Source: Chitinophagales bacterium | Lineage (GTDB): Bacteria; Bacteroidota; Bacteroidia; Chitinophagales; CAIODY01 | Reading direction: 5' to 3' | Assembly (NCBI GenBank): GCA_947449695.1 | Contig: CANFST010000019.1 | Coordinates: forward strand, 1 to 46,442 | Length of the DNA stretch: 46,442 nucleotides | Shown: positions 33,513 through 42,490 of the stretch, piece by piece | Numbering within the stretch: position 1 is the first letter of the stretch | Layout of the letters: every line of letters begins with the position of its first letter | The notes under the pieces: model-generated | What the model saw: the letters and a program-made list of their open reading frames with translations, nothing else | What the model was told of the DNA's origin: nothing | Database searches by the model: none | Made by a program: the position numbers and the translations under genes

Positions 33513-34991
33513 ATGAAGACACACAATAAATACCTCATCAGTTCATTTTTTCTACTTTTTTGTAGTGCAAAAATGTTCGCTCAAACTGCAGTAACCAATC
33601 AAGGAACTTTATATATCAGTGGTGCCTCAGATATATTTTATGTCAGTGGTTCTTTTGATAACCAATCTACAGCAGCAACCACTAATAATGGAAATCTATA
33701 CTTATTAGGAGATTTAAATAATGACCAAAGCAGCATGGCTACTGGAACTGGTACCTTGTTATTACAAGGCACTTCAGCTCAAAATGTCACAGGTTCTCAG
33801 CCTTTCAACACTTACAATTTAACTTCTAATAATTCTAATGGAATAACTTTAAACAACGATTTAAGTGTTAGTAATTCACACACATTCAGCAATGGATTAA
33901 TCACCACATCATCAAGTAATTTTTTAATTTATCAAAGTGGCGCAACTTACAGTGGAGATAATGATTCAAAACATGTTAATGGCTGGGTGAAAAAATTAGG
34001 TACACAAGATTTTGATTTTCCTGTTGGCAATGCTTCAATCGAAAGAAAAGCAGGTGTTAGAAGTTTAACTGCAACATCTGAATTTCAGTGTCATTATTAT
34101 CAAAATACTCCAAACATAAATATGCACAATGGTTCATTAGCAATTGTTGACCCAAATGAATATTGGTATATCGATAGAAATAGTGGTGGTTCCGCAAAGG
34201 TTTATCTTACTTGGGACGTTTCAAAAGTTCCTTTAAATATTGGAACAGCTCTATTATCATCAATGCAAATTGCACATTACAAAAGTTCAATGTGGAATGG
34301 ACAAAATTCAACAGCTACAACAGGGAATTTACTATTGAGTGGTTCTATTACTTCAGGGTTATTAAATTCATTCAGCCCTTTCACTTTTGGAAGCAACATT
34401 AATGTTTTGCCAGTTACTTATTTATATTTTACGGCTACCCCACAAGATTCAAAATCTAAATTGGATTGGGCGACAGGAAGCGAAAATGCTAATGATTATT
34501 TTGAAGTACAGCGTTCAACAGACCAACAGAATTGGACTTATGTTACTACTGTGGCAAGTAGCGGACAAAAAACAGGTGGGACCTACAATACATTTGATAA
34601 TGAACCTGAATCCGGATTCAATTTTTATAGAATAAAACAAGTAAATCAGGATGGAAGTTTTTCTTATTCAAATATAGCTTATTGCAAATTTGATAAAGGT
34701 AGTTTAAGTGCAAGCGGTGATGAAGAAGATGAAAAAGTTGATTTATTAAATAGTACAAACAGTCCTTCGCTTCGTATCACAACACCTGGCTCATGGTCAG
34801 TGAGTCATTATACTTTAGAAATATATAATTTATCGGGTCAGTTGGTAAAAAATATTGAATCCGCAGATGTTGATGGTGGTGGAGAACAAGTAATGCCAAT
34901 TGATTTAGGCTATTTAGAAAGAGGAATGTATGTGGCTGTTCTAAGCAACACATCACAAAAACGAAAGAAAACATTTAAAGTGCTAAAATAA
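33513..34991 (+). CDS. T9SS-secreted protein (492 aa)
   Basis: A secreted or outer-membrane-attached protein with a signal peptide (1-23, cleavage after KMFA). Its N-terminal part (residues about 24-200) is a Thr/Ser/Asn-rich beta-strand region of the same general type as in the giant protein, with the TVTGSQPFNTYNL-like stretch. A beta-sandwich module (YLYFTATPQDSKSKLDWATG...YFEVQRSTDQQNW) and the C-terminal T9SS type A sorting domain (about 415-492, ending KKTFKVLK) are clearly paralogous to the end of the giant protein at 6354. It is monocistronic with its own terminator. Role unknown; surface attachment is an inference from the sorting domain. Confidence 0.88.
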   Translation: MKTHNKYLISSFFLLFCSAKMFAQTAVTNQGTLYISGASDIFYVSGSFDNQSTAATTNNGNLYLLGDLNNDQSSMATGTGTLLLQGTSAQNVTGSQPFNTYNLTSNNSNGITLNNDLSVSNSHTFSNGLITTSSSNFLIYQSGATYSGDNDSKHVNGWVKKLGTQDFDFPVGNASIERKAGVRSLTATSEFQCHYYQNTPNINMHNGSLAIVDPNEYWYIDRNSGGSAKVYLTWDVSKVPLNIGTALLSSMQIAHYKSSMWNGQNSTATTGNLLLSGSITSGLLNSFSPFTFGSNINVLPVTYLYFTATPQDSKSKLDWATGSENANDYFEVQRSTDQQNWTYVTTVASSGQKTGGTYNTFDNEPESGFNFYRIKQVNQDGSFSYSNIAYCKFDKGSLSASGDEEDEKVDLLNSTNSPSLRITTPGSWSVSHYTLEIYNLSGQLVKNIESADVDGGGEQVMPIDLGYLERGMYVAVLSNTSQKRKKTFKVLK

Positions 34992-35011
34992 AAACAATCA
35001 AAACAACTATC

Positions 35012-35046
35012 AAAAAAAGCAAATCATTAACGGTTTGCTTTTTTTG
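35012..35046 (+). terminator. Terminator downstream of the T9SS gene
   Basis: The 10-bp stem AAAAAGCAAA/TTTGCTTTTT (35014-35023 with 35034-35043) and a 10-base loop are followed by T residues, 20 bases after the stop at 34991. Confidence 0.8.
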
Positions 35047-35160
35047 TTTTTTCTAGTTGATTCATGTTGAATAAGAAATCAATTTTTATTGCCCTAGAGA
35101 TAGACAAAAACTTGTTCAATCAGTTTTTTTAATTAGATTATAAAAAGTAGTTTCTTTTTT

Positions 35161-35168
35161 TATCTTTG
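35161..35168 (+). promoter_or_regulatory. -7 box TATCTTTG of secDF
   Basis: Exact match to TANNTTTG about 90 bases before secDF. No good TTTG box is at 17-20 bases upstream, so the -33 element is weak or different. Confidence 0.5.
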
Positions 35169-35177
35169 CACTCCTTA

Positions 35178-35205
35178 AAAATGCTGCATCAGTTTGCAGC
35201 GTTTT
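35178..35205 (+). terminator. Terminator-like hairpin in the secDF leader
   Basis: AAAATGCTGCA (35178-35188) pairs with TGCAGCGTTTT (35195-35205) through an 11-bp stem with one G-U pair and a six-base loop, followed by TAAT. It begins only about 10 bases after the -7 box, so it would be the first thing transcribed. It could be an attenuator of secDF or a stabilising 5' hairpin. Confidence 0.55.
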
Positions 35206-35254
35206 TAATTTATTAGCTTTTATAAAAAAAATACAAACTTAACACAACTCACAA

Positions 35255-38200
35255 ATGCAACTGAAAGGAATTGTACGCTTTATTGCCATTGCTTTAATCG
35301 TTTTATGTTTATTCCAATTGTCATTCACTTGGATGGCTCATCGCACCGAAAACAAAGCTGCTGAAACTGCTGAAAAATTAGTTTCAAAAAATGCTGCGGC
35401 TGCTAATTTATCAAAAGATGAAAAAGATGCTTTGATTAAAAAAACAAAGAATCATATTTTGGATTCTATGAGTACGGAAACGGTGTATAATTTAGCAATT
35501 ATAAAATACACTTATCAAGAATGTAAAGAACAAGAATTAGGCTTAGGGCTTGACTTGAAAGGTGGCATGAGTGTGGTATTGCAAGTGAGTGAAGAAGATA
35601 TCATTAATGCTTTAGCGCAAAACAGCAGCGACCCTATGTATCGTAAAGCATTTGAAACCGCTAAACAAAAAATGAGCAACAGTACTGATGATTTTGCTAC
35701 GTTATTTGCACAAATTTATAACGAAATTGCTCCCAATGGTCAATTAGCTGCTATCTTTAATAGCGATGCAATGAAGGCTGATGGAATCAGTTTCAAATCT
35801 TCTAACAGCGAAGTTTTAACCGCTGTAAATAAAGAAGTAAAAGATGCTGTAAAGCGTACTTACAATATAATTTCTGCTCGTATTGATAAATTTGGTGTAA
35901 CTCAAGCTAACATTTCTTTAGAAGAAAGAACTGGAAGAATATTAGTAGAATTACCAGGCGTTGACAATCCTGAACGTGTTCGTAAATATTTACAAGCAAC
36001 TGCTAATCTTGAATTCTGGGAAATGTTTGACAATGGCGAAATTGCTCCTCGTTTGTTAGATGCTAACAAAGCTTTAAGTGCAAGCTTGAAGACTTCAAAA
36101 AATGATAAAGCTGATACTTCTGTTAGCTCATTATTAAAATCTGCCAAAGATACTGCATCGAAAAAAGATGATCTAGCATTGCTAAGTGCTAACAAAAAAG
36201 ACAGCAAATCAGTGTCAAAAAAAGATGAAAAAACTACCGCCAAAAAAGATACTTCAATGGCATCCAAACAGGCCAAAATGGCTGAAGAGAATGCTTTGTT
36301 TACTGTATGGCAACCAATCATTGATAACAAGGGAACTTTTGTTCAGGGTTCTTATGTAGTTGGTTATATTCAAGGAAAAGATACTTCTAAATTAAATGAT
36401 TACTTAAATCGCCCAGAAGTAAAAACAGCATTACCAAAAAATTGTATGATTTTGTACAGTGCAAAACCTGTTGATTTTGCAAAACGTGGTGCTAAAAATT
36501 TAACCGCAGCTGAAAGAAACACTTATGAAATTTATGCTATTAAGAAAAATCTGAATAATGATAATGCGCCATTAGATGGTAAATATGTTACTTCAGCTTC
36601 ACGTGATGTAAGCCAAACAGGTGGGAATGAAATTGTTATGCAAATGAGCAGCGAAGGAGCAACTATCTGGCAACGTTTAACAGCTAAATGTTCCGCTGAC
36701 AGACAACATTTAAAACCAATTGCAATTGTATTAGATCATAAAGTTTATTCTTACCCAACAGTTCAGAACGAAATTTCTGGAGGTCGTTCTTCTATCACTG
36801 GAGATTTTACTGCAAAAGAAGCTTTAGACATGGCTAACATTTTGCAAACCGGTAAATTACCTGCACAAGCCAAAATTATTCAGGAAGACATTGTAGGTGC
36901 CACTTTAGGTGATGCTTCAATTAAAGCAGGTTTCTGGAGTTTTGTTATTGCATTTTTAGTTATTGTAGTTTTAATGTGGATGTATTACAGCACTGGTGGT
37001 ATGATTTCCAATGTTGCATTAATACTTAACTTGTTCTTTACAATTGGCGTACTTACTGGTTTTGGTTTCTCATTAACAATGAGCGCTATCGCAGGTTTAG
37101 TAGTTACAATTGGTATGGCAGTAGATACTAACGTAATCATTTTCGAACGTATTAAAGAAGAAATTTTAAGAGGTAAAAGCAAAGCAAAAGTTACTGAGGA
37201 TGGTTACAAAGCAAGCTATGCTCCTATTATTGATGCGCATATCACTGCATTATTAACTGGTGGCATTATGTTTTATTTTGGTTTAGGCCCGGTTAAAGGT
37301 TTTGCAACTACCCTGATTGTTGGTTTGATTATTAATTTATTCAGTGGTGTATTAATTACTCGTTGGTTGTCTGATTGGTGGTTAAGTCGCGGTAAAAGCA
37401 TTGAATACATTACTGGTGTATCAAGAAACTTATTTAAACATTTCAACTTTGACTTTGTAGGCAAAAGAAAAATTGCTTTCGTTATTTCAGGTGCTTTAAC
37501 TGTTATTGGTATTGTTTCTATATTTACAAAAGGATTTGATAAAGGGGTTGATTTTTTAGGCGGTAGAACTTATACAATTCAATTTACAAAACCGGTTTCA
37601 ACTGAAGATGTAAGAGCTAAATTAACTGCTGTTTTCGATAACTCTGCTCCTGTTGTAAAAACTGTTGCTACTAATAATCAATTGAGAATTACCACTTCGT
37701 TTAAAATCAACGAAACCGATTCAAAAACTGATAGCTTGGTTGAAGCTACTTTATACAACGGTTTAAAAGGTTATTTTGATAATGCCAACTATAAAGATTT
37801 CCAAAAACAAGTGTTAAGTTCTCAAAAAGTAGGACCAACCATTGCTGATGATATTAAATCATCTTCTTTCTGGGCTACTATCATTGCCTTGATTGTCATT
37901 TTCATTTATATTTGGATTCGTTTCCGCAAATGGCAGTATGGTTTGGGTACTATTATTTCTTTATTCCATGATGTGATGATGGTATTAGGCTTGTTTAGTA
38001 TTTTCCATGGAATTTTACCATTCTCATTAGAAATAGATCAAACATTTATTGCTGCTATCTTAACTATTATAGGTTATTCAATGAATGATACAGTGATTGT
38101 ATTTGATAGAATTCGTGAATATATGAGAGAGCAAAAAGGAAGAGATATGAAAGATGTGATTAACGATGCGATTAACCATACTATGAGTCGTACGTTAATG

Positions 38201-38392
38201 ACTTCATTCACAGTATTCTTAGTGGTATTGATATTATTCATCTTCGGTGGTGAAGTAACTCGTGGATTTGCATTTGCTATGTTAATTGGGGTAATTACAG
38301 GTACTTATTCATCTATTTTCATTGCAATGCCAGTGTTGTTTGATTTACGTGATAAAAAAGAAGATGCTTTAGCTGCAGCAATTAAAAAATAA
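35255..38392 (+). CDS. secDF: Fused protein-export subunit SecDF
   Basis: A 1045-residue proton-driven helper of the Sec translocase, with SecD and SecF fused in one chain as in other Bacteroidota. N-terminal anchor and periplasmic P1 domain (LGLDLKGGMSVVLQV near residue 97) precede six SecD helices with the conserved GMAVDTNVIIFERIKEE; SecF begins near residue 730 (FVGKRKIAFVISG) and has GYSMNDTVIVFDRIREYM. In P1 there is an unusual lysine/aspartate/serine-rich insertion (about 273-345) of low complexity. It is a single-gene transcript with leader hairpin and a strong terminator. Confidence 0.95.
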   Translation: MQLKGIVRFIAIALIVLCLFQLSFTWMAHRTENKAAETAEKLVSKNAAAANLSKDEKDALIKKTKNHILDSMSTETVYNLAIIKYTYQECKEQELGLGLDLKGGMSVVLQVSEEDIINALAQNSSDPMYRKAFETAKQKMSNSTDDFATLFAQIYNEIAPNGQLAAIFNSDAMKADGISFKSSNSEVLTAVNKEVKDAVKRTYNIISARIDKFGVTQANISLEERTGRILVELPGVDNPERVRKYLQATANLEFWEMFDNGEIAPRLLDANKALSASLKTSKNDKADTSVSSLLKSAKDTASKKDDLALLSANKKDSKSVSKKDEKTTAKKDTSMASKQAKMAEENALFTVWQPIIDNKGTFVQGSYVVGYIQGKDTSKLNDYLNRPEVKTALPKNCMILYSAKPVDFAKRGAKNLTAAERNTYEIYAIKKNLNNDNAPLDGKYVTSASRDVSQTGGNEIVMQMSSEGATIWQRLTAKCSADRQHLKPIAIVLDHKVYSYPTVQNEISGGRSSITGDFTAKEALDMANILQTGKLPAQAKIIQEDIVGATLGDASIKAGFWSFVIAFLVIVVLMWMYYSTGGMISNVALILNLFFTIGVLTGFGFSLTMSAIAGLVVTIGMAVDTNVIIFERIKEEILRGKSKAKVTEDGYKASYAPIIDAHITALLTGGIMFYFGLGPVKGFATTLIVGLIINLFSGVLITRWLSDWWLSRGKSIEYITGVSRNLFKHFNFDFVGKRKIAFVISGALTVIGIVSIFTKGFDKGVDFLGGRTYTIQFTKPVSTEDVRAKLTAVFDNSAPVVKTVATNNQLRITTSFKINETDSKTDSLVEATLYNGLKGYFDNANYKDFQKQVLSSQKVGPTIADDIKSSSFWATIIALIVIFIYIWIRFRKWQYGLGTIISLFHDVMMVLGLFSIFHGILPFSLEIDQTFIAAILTIIGYSMNDTVIVFDRIREYMREQKGRDMKDVINDAINHTMSRTLMTSFTVFLVVLILFIFGGEVTRGFAFAMLIGVITGTYSSIFIAMPVLFDLRDKKEDALAAAIKK

Positions 38393-38410
38393 TCGCACCT
38401 TATTATGATA

Positions 38411-38446
38411 AAAAAGCCGCTTCTAATTCATGAAGCGGCTTTTTTT
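38411..38446 (+). terminator. Terminator of secDF
   Basis: The stem AGCCGCTTC/GAAGCGGCT (38415-38423 with 38432-38440) with an eight-base loop is preceded by A residues and followed by a T run. Confidence 0.9.
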
Positions 38447-38607
38447 ATGTTTGACATAGAAATCAATAATGCTTCAGATTTTTATTTTAAGCTTACAAAA
38501 CGTGAAATGCTAATCGTTTTTTGTTTTATCAAAATTGAATAACTTATTGATGAAGAAGATAACAATCAATTTTTATCAAATTTTAAGTTTGCTTCTAAAT
38601 TTAAAAC

Positions 38608-38615
38608 TACATTTG
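38608..38615 (+). promoter_or_regulatory. -7 box TACATTTG upstream of rnr
   Basis: Exact TANNTTTG match 17 bases before the TTG start. A TTTG at 38588-38591 is 16 bases upstream, shorter than usual, so the promoter call is moderate. The leader would be only about ten bases. Confidence 0.45.
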
Positions 38616-38632
38616 CTTAAATAAGTATTAAT

Positions 38633-40624
38633 TTGAAAAAGAGTAGAAACCAGAGTAACAAAAGAACCGACAGTAACCGAAAAACAACTTTAAAATCAGC
38701 ACCTAAACATACTAATACCAAGCTGATAGTATTAGAAGGAAAGCTGGATGTAAACCGCCAAGGATACGGCTTCGTTATATGCGAAGAAAGACCTGATGAT
38801 GATATTTTAGTTCGCCAAAATAATTTGAATTCAGCCATTAAAGGCGACAGAGTTTTAGTACAAATTACCAACAAATCAGGCAAGAAGACCGAAGGACGAA
38901 TTGTAAAAGTAATCAAGCGTTCACATGAATATTTTGATGGATTAATTCATGTGAAAAAAGATTTTGCTTTTGTATTGCCAGACAATAAATATGGCATGAG
39001 CAACGATATTTTTGTTCCACAAAAGCATATCAATGGTGCTAAAGATGGCGAACGTGTCATAGTGCAAATAGTGGATTGGAATGAGAAAGGAAAAAATCCG
39101 CAAGGAAAAGTGAAGGAAGTGTTGAGCGGCATTGGCACCAAAGAATTGATGTGGAAAACAATATTGATGGACCAAGGCTTTCCGCTTGATTTCCCAAAGC
39201 AAGTGTTGGATGAAAGCGAAGCCATCTCCACCGAAATTTCAAAAGAGGAAATCAAAAAAAGAAAAGACTTCAGAAAGACGACAACATTTACCATCGACCC
39301 TGATACAGCAAAAGATTTTGATGATGCTTTATCTATTGATTACTTAAGCAATGGCAATGTGGAAGTAGGCGTTCATATTGCTGATGTAAGCCATTATCTA
39401 ATTCCGAATACGGCATTGGATGCATTTGCTTATGAAAAAGCCACGAGCGTCTATCTGGTAGATGGCACCTTGCCGATGTTACCCGAAAAATTATCGAATG
39501 AATTGTGTTCGCTGAAACCGAATGAAGACAAACTATGCTTCAGTGCAGTATTTGAATTAGATACCAACGGAAAAATAATAAAAGAATGGTTTGGTAAAAC
39601 AATAATTCATAGCGACAAACGATTCACCTATGAAGGCGCACAAACGGTGATTGAAAACGGCGAAGGAGAATTTGCCGAAGAATTAAAAACGCTGAACACG
39701 TTGGCGCATAAGCTCCGTAAACAAAGATTTAAAGAAGGTTCTATCAATTTTGATACGATTGAAACCAAATTTATTTTAGATGAAGATGGACATCCTACGG
39801 GTATCATTTTAAAAGAAAGAAAAGATGCACATTTACTGATTGAAGATTTTATGTTGCTGGCAAATAAGCAGGTGGCTCGGTTGATAAACAAAGTCATTTA
39901 CAAAGGCAAACATGTTGAATTCCCTTACCGAATCCATGATTTACCTGATATGGAAAAACTCAAAAATTTCAACAATTTTGCCAAGCAATTTGGTTACAGA
40001 ATAAACCTGACCAACCCTAAAAAAATTGCTGAATCGTTCAATGAGTTGATGATTGCATTAAAAGGCAAACCCGAAGAAAAAATATTGACTTCATTAGCTA
40101 TAAGATGCATGGCAAAAGCAATTTATTCAACAAAGAACATTGGCCATTATGGATTAGGCTTTGTTGATTACTGCCACTTCACCTCTCCTATTCGCCGCTA
40201 TCCTGATGTGTTGGTTCATCGTGTATTGCAGGAGCATTTAATGAACCAAAATTTATCCTATCAAGGCGAAATGGAAGAACTATGCAAGCATTGCAGTGCA
40301 CAAGAGAAAAAAGCAACTGAAGCCGAACGTGAAAGTATTAAATATAAGCAAGCCGAATTTTTAAAAACACAAGTTGGGCAAGTAAAAGATGGAATTATTT
40401 CAGGTGTGACTACTTTTGGAGTATTTGTTGAATTGCTCGATAGTAAATGTGAAGGCATGGTGAGCCTGCGCCGATTAACTGAACCACATGAATTTGATGA
40501 AAGAACAATGACTGTAACAGCTAAATTTAGTGGCGTAAAATATACTTTAGGCAATCAAGTAAAAGTAATCATCAGTAGTGCTAATCCAGAAAAAAAAGAA
40601 GTGGATTTAATGTTTGTGGAGTGA
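38633..40624 (+). CDS. rnr: Ribonuclease R
   Basis: A 663-residue 3'-5' exoribonuclease degrading structured RNA. Domains: basic N-terminus, cold-shock OB folds (GKLDVNRQGYGFVICEE; KKDFAFVLPDNKYGMSNDIFV), the RNB catalytic domain with IDPDTAKDFDDALS near residues 221-234 and GLGFVDYCHFTSPIRRYPD, and a C-terminal S1 domain (GIISGVTTFGVFVELLDSKCEGM). The start is TTG at 38633: no ATG occurs in frame until well inside the OB domain, and MKKSRNQSN matches family N-termini. It is a bit shorter than the Escherichia coli enzyme, as usual for Bacteroidota. Its last 18 bases overlap the convergent mqnD gene. Confidence 0.95.
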   Translation: MKKSRNQSNKRTDSNRKTTLKSAPKHTNTKLIVLEGKLDVNRQGYGFVICEERPDDDILVRQNNLNSAIKGDRVLVQITNKSGKKTEGRIVKVIKRSHEYFDGLIHVKKDFAFVLPDNKYGMSNDIFVPQKHINGAKDGERVIVQIVDWNEKGKNPQGKVKEVLSGIGTKELMWKTILMDQGFPLDFPKQVLDESEAISTEISKEEIKKRKDFRKTTTFTIDPDTAKDFDDALSIDYLSNGNVEVGVHIADVSHYLIPNTALDAFAYEKATSVYLVDGTLPMLPEKLSNELCSLKPNEDKLCFSAVFELDTNGKIIKEWFGKTIIHSDKRFTYEGAQTVIENGEGEFAEELKTLNTLAHKLRKQRFKEGSINFDTIETKFILDEDGHPTGIILKERKDAHLLIEDFMLLANKQVARLINKVIYKGKHVEFPYRIHDLPDMEKLKNFNNFAKQFGYRINLTNPKKIAESFNELMIALKGKPEEKILTSLAIRCMAKAIYSTKNIGHYGLGFVDYCHFTSPIRRYPDVLVHRVLQEHLMNQNLSYQGEMEELCKHCSAQEKKATEAERESIKYKQAEFLKTQVGQVKDGIISGVTTFGVFVELLDSKCEGMVSLRRLTEPHEFDERTMTVTAKFSGVKYTLGNQVKVIISSANPEKKEVDLMFVE

Positions 40625-41416
40625 GCTGCTGGCTGATATTTTTTTAAAATAATTTTTCATCGTATTGATTGCTCTGTTTCCCTCCTCTCCCAAATCTATA
40701 GTGAAATTATTTACATATAAATCAATATGTTTTTTCATTACTTCCTCATCCATTTCCTGCGCATGTTCCCTAATGTATGAACTGATGAATGGTGTTTTTT
40801 GATAAGCCCATTCAATACTATCATGTAATAATTCTTCTATTCGGCTTTTAATATCATTTCCCAATCGCTTATGAATAAAAATGCCTCCTAATGGAATTGG
40901 TGATTGTGTTTCTGTTTCCCACCATTCGCCTAAATCAACAATTTTCACCAAGCCTTTATTTTGATAAGTAAATCTGTTTTCATGAATTATTACTCCTGCA
41001 TCTGCTTGTCCGTTTAGTACAGCATTTTCAATATCCGAAAAAACAATTTCTTTAATATTATTTAAGTTGGTAAATCTGGATTGCAATAAAAAATTTGCTG
41101 TGGTATATTTCCCCGGAATAACTATTCTTAAATCCTTTATTTCATCCTCTTCATAAAGTTTTTTAGCAATTAAGAGTGGTCCACATCCTCTTCCCAATGC
41201 ACTGCCACATTGTAATAGTTCATACTTGTCTTGTAAATATAACCAAGTGTGAAAACTTAATTTTGTAATATCTAATTCCTCGGCAAATGCTTTTCTGTTT
41301 AATGCTTCAACATCTGCCAGTACAGGTTCAAATTCAAACTGATGCTGAAAGTCGGCTTGCAGCAATCTTTCAAAAATAAAAGTATCATTAGGGCAAGGAC
41401 TGAAACCAATAGTCAT
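40607..41416 (-). CDS. mqnD: 1,4-dihydroxy-6-naphthoate synthase (MqnD)
   Basis: A 269-residue enzyme of the futalosine menaquinone pathway that converts cyclic de-hypoxanthine futalosine to 1,4-dihydroxy-6-naphthoate. It has the periplasmic-binding-protein-like fold of MqnA/MqnD: IGFSPCPNDTFIFERLL at the start, DITKLSFHTWLYL, GRGCGPLLIAKK, GQADAGVIIHENRFTY (His in HENR catalytic) and PIPLGGIFIHKRL. Menaquinone is the quinone for the complex I partly encoded at the other end of the window. Its end overlaps rnr by 18 bases tail to tail. The terminator of rpmE2 lies just upstream. Confidence 0.93.
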   Translation of the reverse strand: MTIGFSPCPNDTFIFERLLQADFQHQFEFEPVLADVEALNRKAFAEELDITKLSFHTWLYLQDKYELLQCGSALGRGCGPLLIAKKLYEEDEIKDLRIVIPGKYTTANFLLQSRFTNLNNIKEIVFSDIENAVLNGQADAGVIIHENRFTYQNKGLVKIVDLGEWWETETQSPIPLGGIFIHKRLGNDIKSRIEELLHDSIEWAYQKTPFISSYIREHAQEMDEEVMKKHIDLYVNNFTIDLGEEGNRAINTMKNYFKKISASSSLHKH

Positions 41417-41443
41417 ATTTTATATCAATTTGTATTAAAACAA

Positions 41444-41482
41444 AAAACCGCTTCAAAAGATTTATTTATGAAGCGGTTTTTA
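41444..41482 (-). terminator. Terminator of rpmE2
   Basis: The 12-bp stem AAAACCGCTTCA/TGAAGCGGTTTT (41444-41455 with 41469-41480) is flanked by A and T runs, so it works in both directions. It lies 25 bases downstream of the rpmE2 stop on the minus strand and ahead of mqnD. Confidence 0.85.
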
Positions 41483-41506
41483 AAAAGTGTAATGAATTGC
41501 AAAAAG

Positions 41507-41761
41507 TTATTTTGCTTTTTTCTCGTATTTCTTTTTGAATTTATCAATACGACCTGCTGTATCGATAAATTTCATTTTACCAGTAAAATAAGGATGACTG
41601 GTATGTGAAATTTCTAATTTAACTAAAGGATATTCGTTGCCGTCTTCCCATTTAATAGTTTCTTTTGTATTAGCACAAGAAGCACTTAAGAAAGCATAGT
41701 CATTGCTCATGTCTTTAAATACTACTTTGCGATAGCTGCTTGGATGGATATTCTCTTTCAT
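41507..41761 (-). CDS. rpmE2: 50S ribosomal protein L31 type B
   Basis: An 84-residue ribosomal protein. It starts [17 protein letters not shown] and has [21 protein letters not shown], the L31 pattern, but lacks the CxxC zinc ligands of type A (only one Cys, SCANT), so it is the zinc-independent form. It is expressed from a perfect promoter and closed by its own terminator. Confidence 0.95.
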   Translation of the reverse strand: MKENIHPSSYRKVVFKDMSNDYAFLSASCANTKETIKWEDGNEYPLVKLEISHTSHPYFTGKMKFIDTAGRIDKFKKKYEKKAK

Positions 41762-41798
41762 CTGTTTTGATTATAAAAAATTATTTTTTTTCGGACTG

Positions 41799-41829
41799 CA
41801 AAGGTAATTGTATTTCTTTTATTTCCAAA
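41799..41829 (-). promoter_or_regulatory. Consensus Bacteroidota promoter of rpmE2
   Basis: Minus strand TTTG (41826-41829), 19-base spacer, TACCTTTG (41799-41806): an exact TTTG-N19-TANNTTTG, 38 bases before the ATG. Confidence 0.75.
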
Positions 41830-41903
41830 CATCTATTAATAAACTTTTGGTATAAGTAAAACAGATACATAAATCGGGAAAGGTTAATTTTCTGAAAAAA
41901 AAT

Positions 41904-42374
41904 ATGAACTGGAGACGATTTAACGGTGAAGCTTTAGGCGAAAGCATTATTGACGAAGTTAAAAAAACTTTGATTCGTGAGCAAAACAATGGTAATCGAT
42001 TAAAGGTTTGTATTGGTACCGATTCGCAAGTAAGAGGCAACATTACTGATTTTGCAACCGTAATCGTTTTTCTTCGTGAAAAACGGGGTGGATTTATGTT
42101 CATAAAAAATGACAAATCACATCAGCAATTTTCTATAAAAGAAAGAATGTTAACTGAAGTAACAATGAGCATTCAGGTGGCTTATGAATTATGTGAATTA
42201 TTTGATGAATTCAAAATAGATATGGAGGTTCATGCCGATATTAATACCAATCCTAATTTCAACAGCAACCTGGCTTTAAAAGAAGCTATGGGTTACATCA
42301 TGAGTATGGGCTTTATTTTCAAAGCAAAGCCCGATGCATTTGCTAGCAGTTCATGCGCTGATAAAGTCGTTTGA
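41904..42374 (+). CDS. YkuK-like RNase H-fold protein (DUF458)
   Basis: A 156-residue cytosolic protein of the DUF458/YkuK family. Diagnostic parts: VCIGTDSQVRGNITDFATVIVF near residues 35-56, REKRGGFMFIKND, and VHADINTNPNFNSNLALKEAMGYIMSMGF. Acidic residues in IGTDSQ and HADINTN could form an RNase H-like active site, but no substrate is known for the family. It stands alone and is followed after 117 bases by the TonB receptor. The ATG at 41904 gives the expected N-terminus. Confidence 0.88.
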   Translation: MNWRRFNGEALGESIIDEVKKTLIREQNNGNRLKVCIGTDSQVRGNITDFATVIVFLREKRGGFMFIKNDKSHQQFSIKERMLTEVTMSIQVAYELCELFDEFKIDMEVHADINTNPNFNSNLALKEAMGYIMSMGFIFKAKPDAFASSSCADKVV

Positions 42375-42490
42375 TGAGTCTTTTTTACGGGGTGTATGCA
42401 ACCATTTTGTTGTTTTTTTCGTCAATAATTTATTCTTGTTGATGTATCAAAATTTATCTTACTTTCGCTTCCTGTTTTTACAAAAAAATA

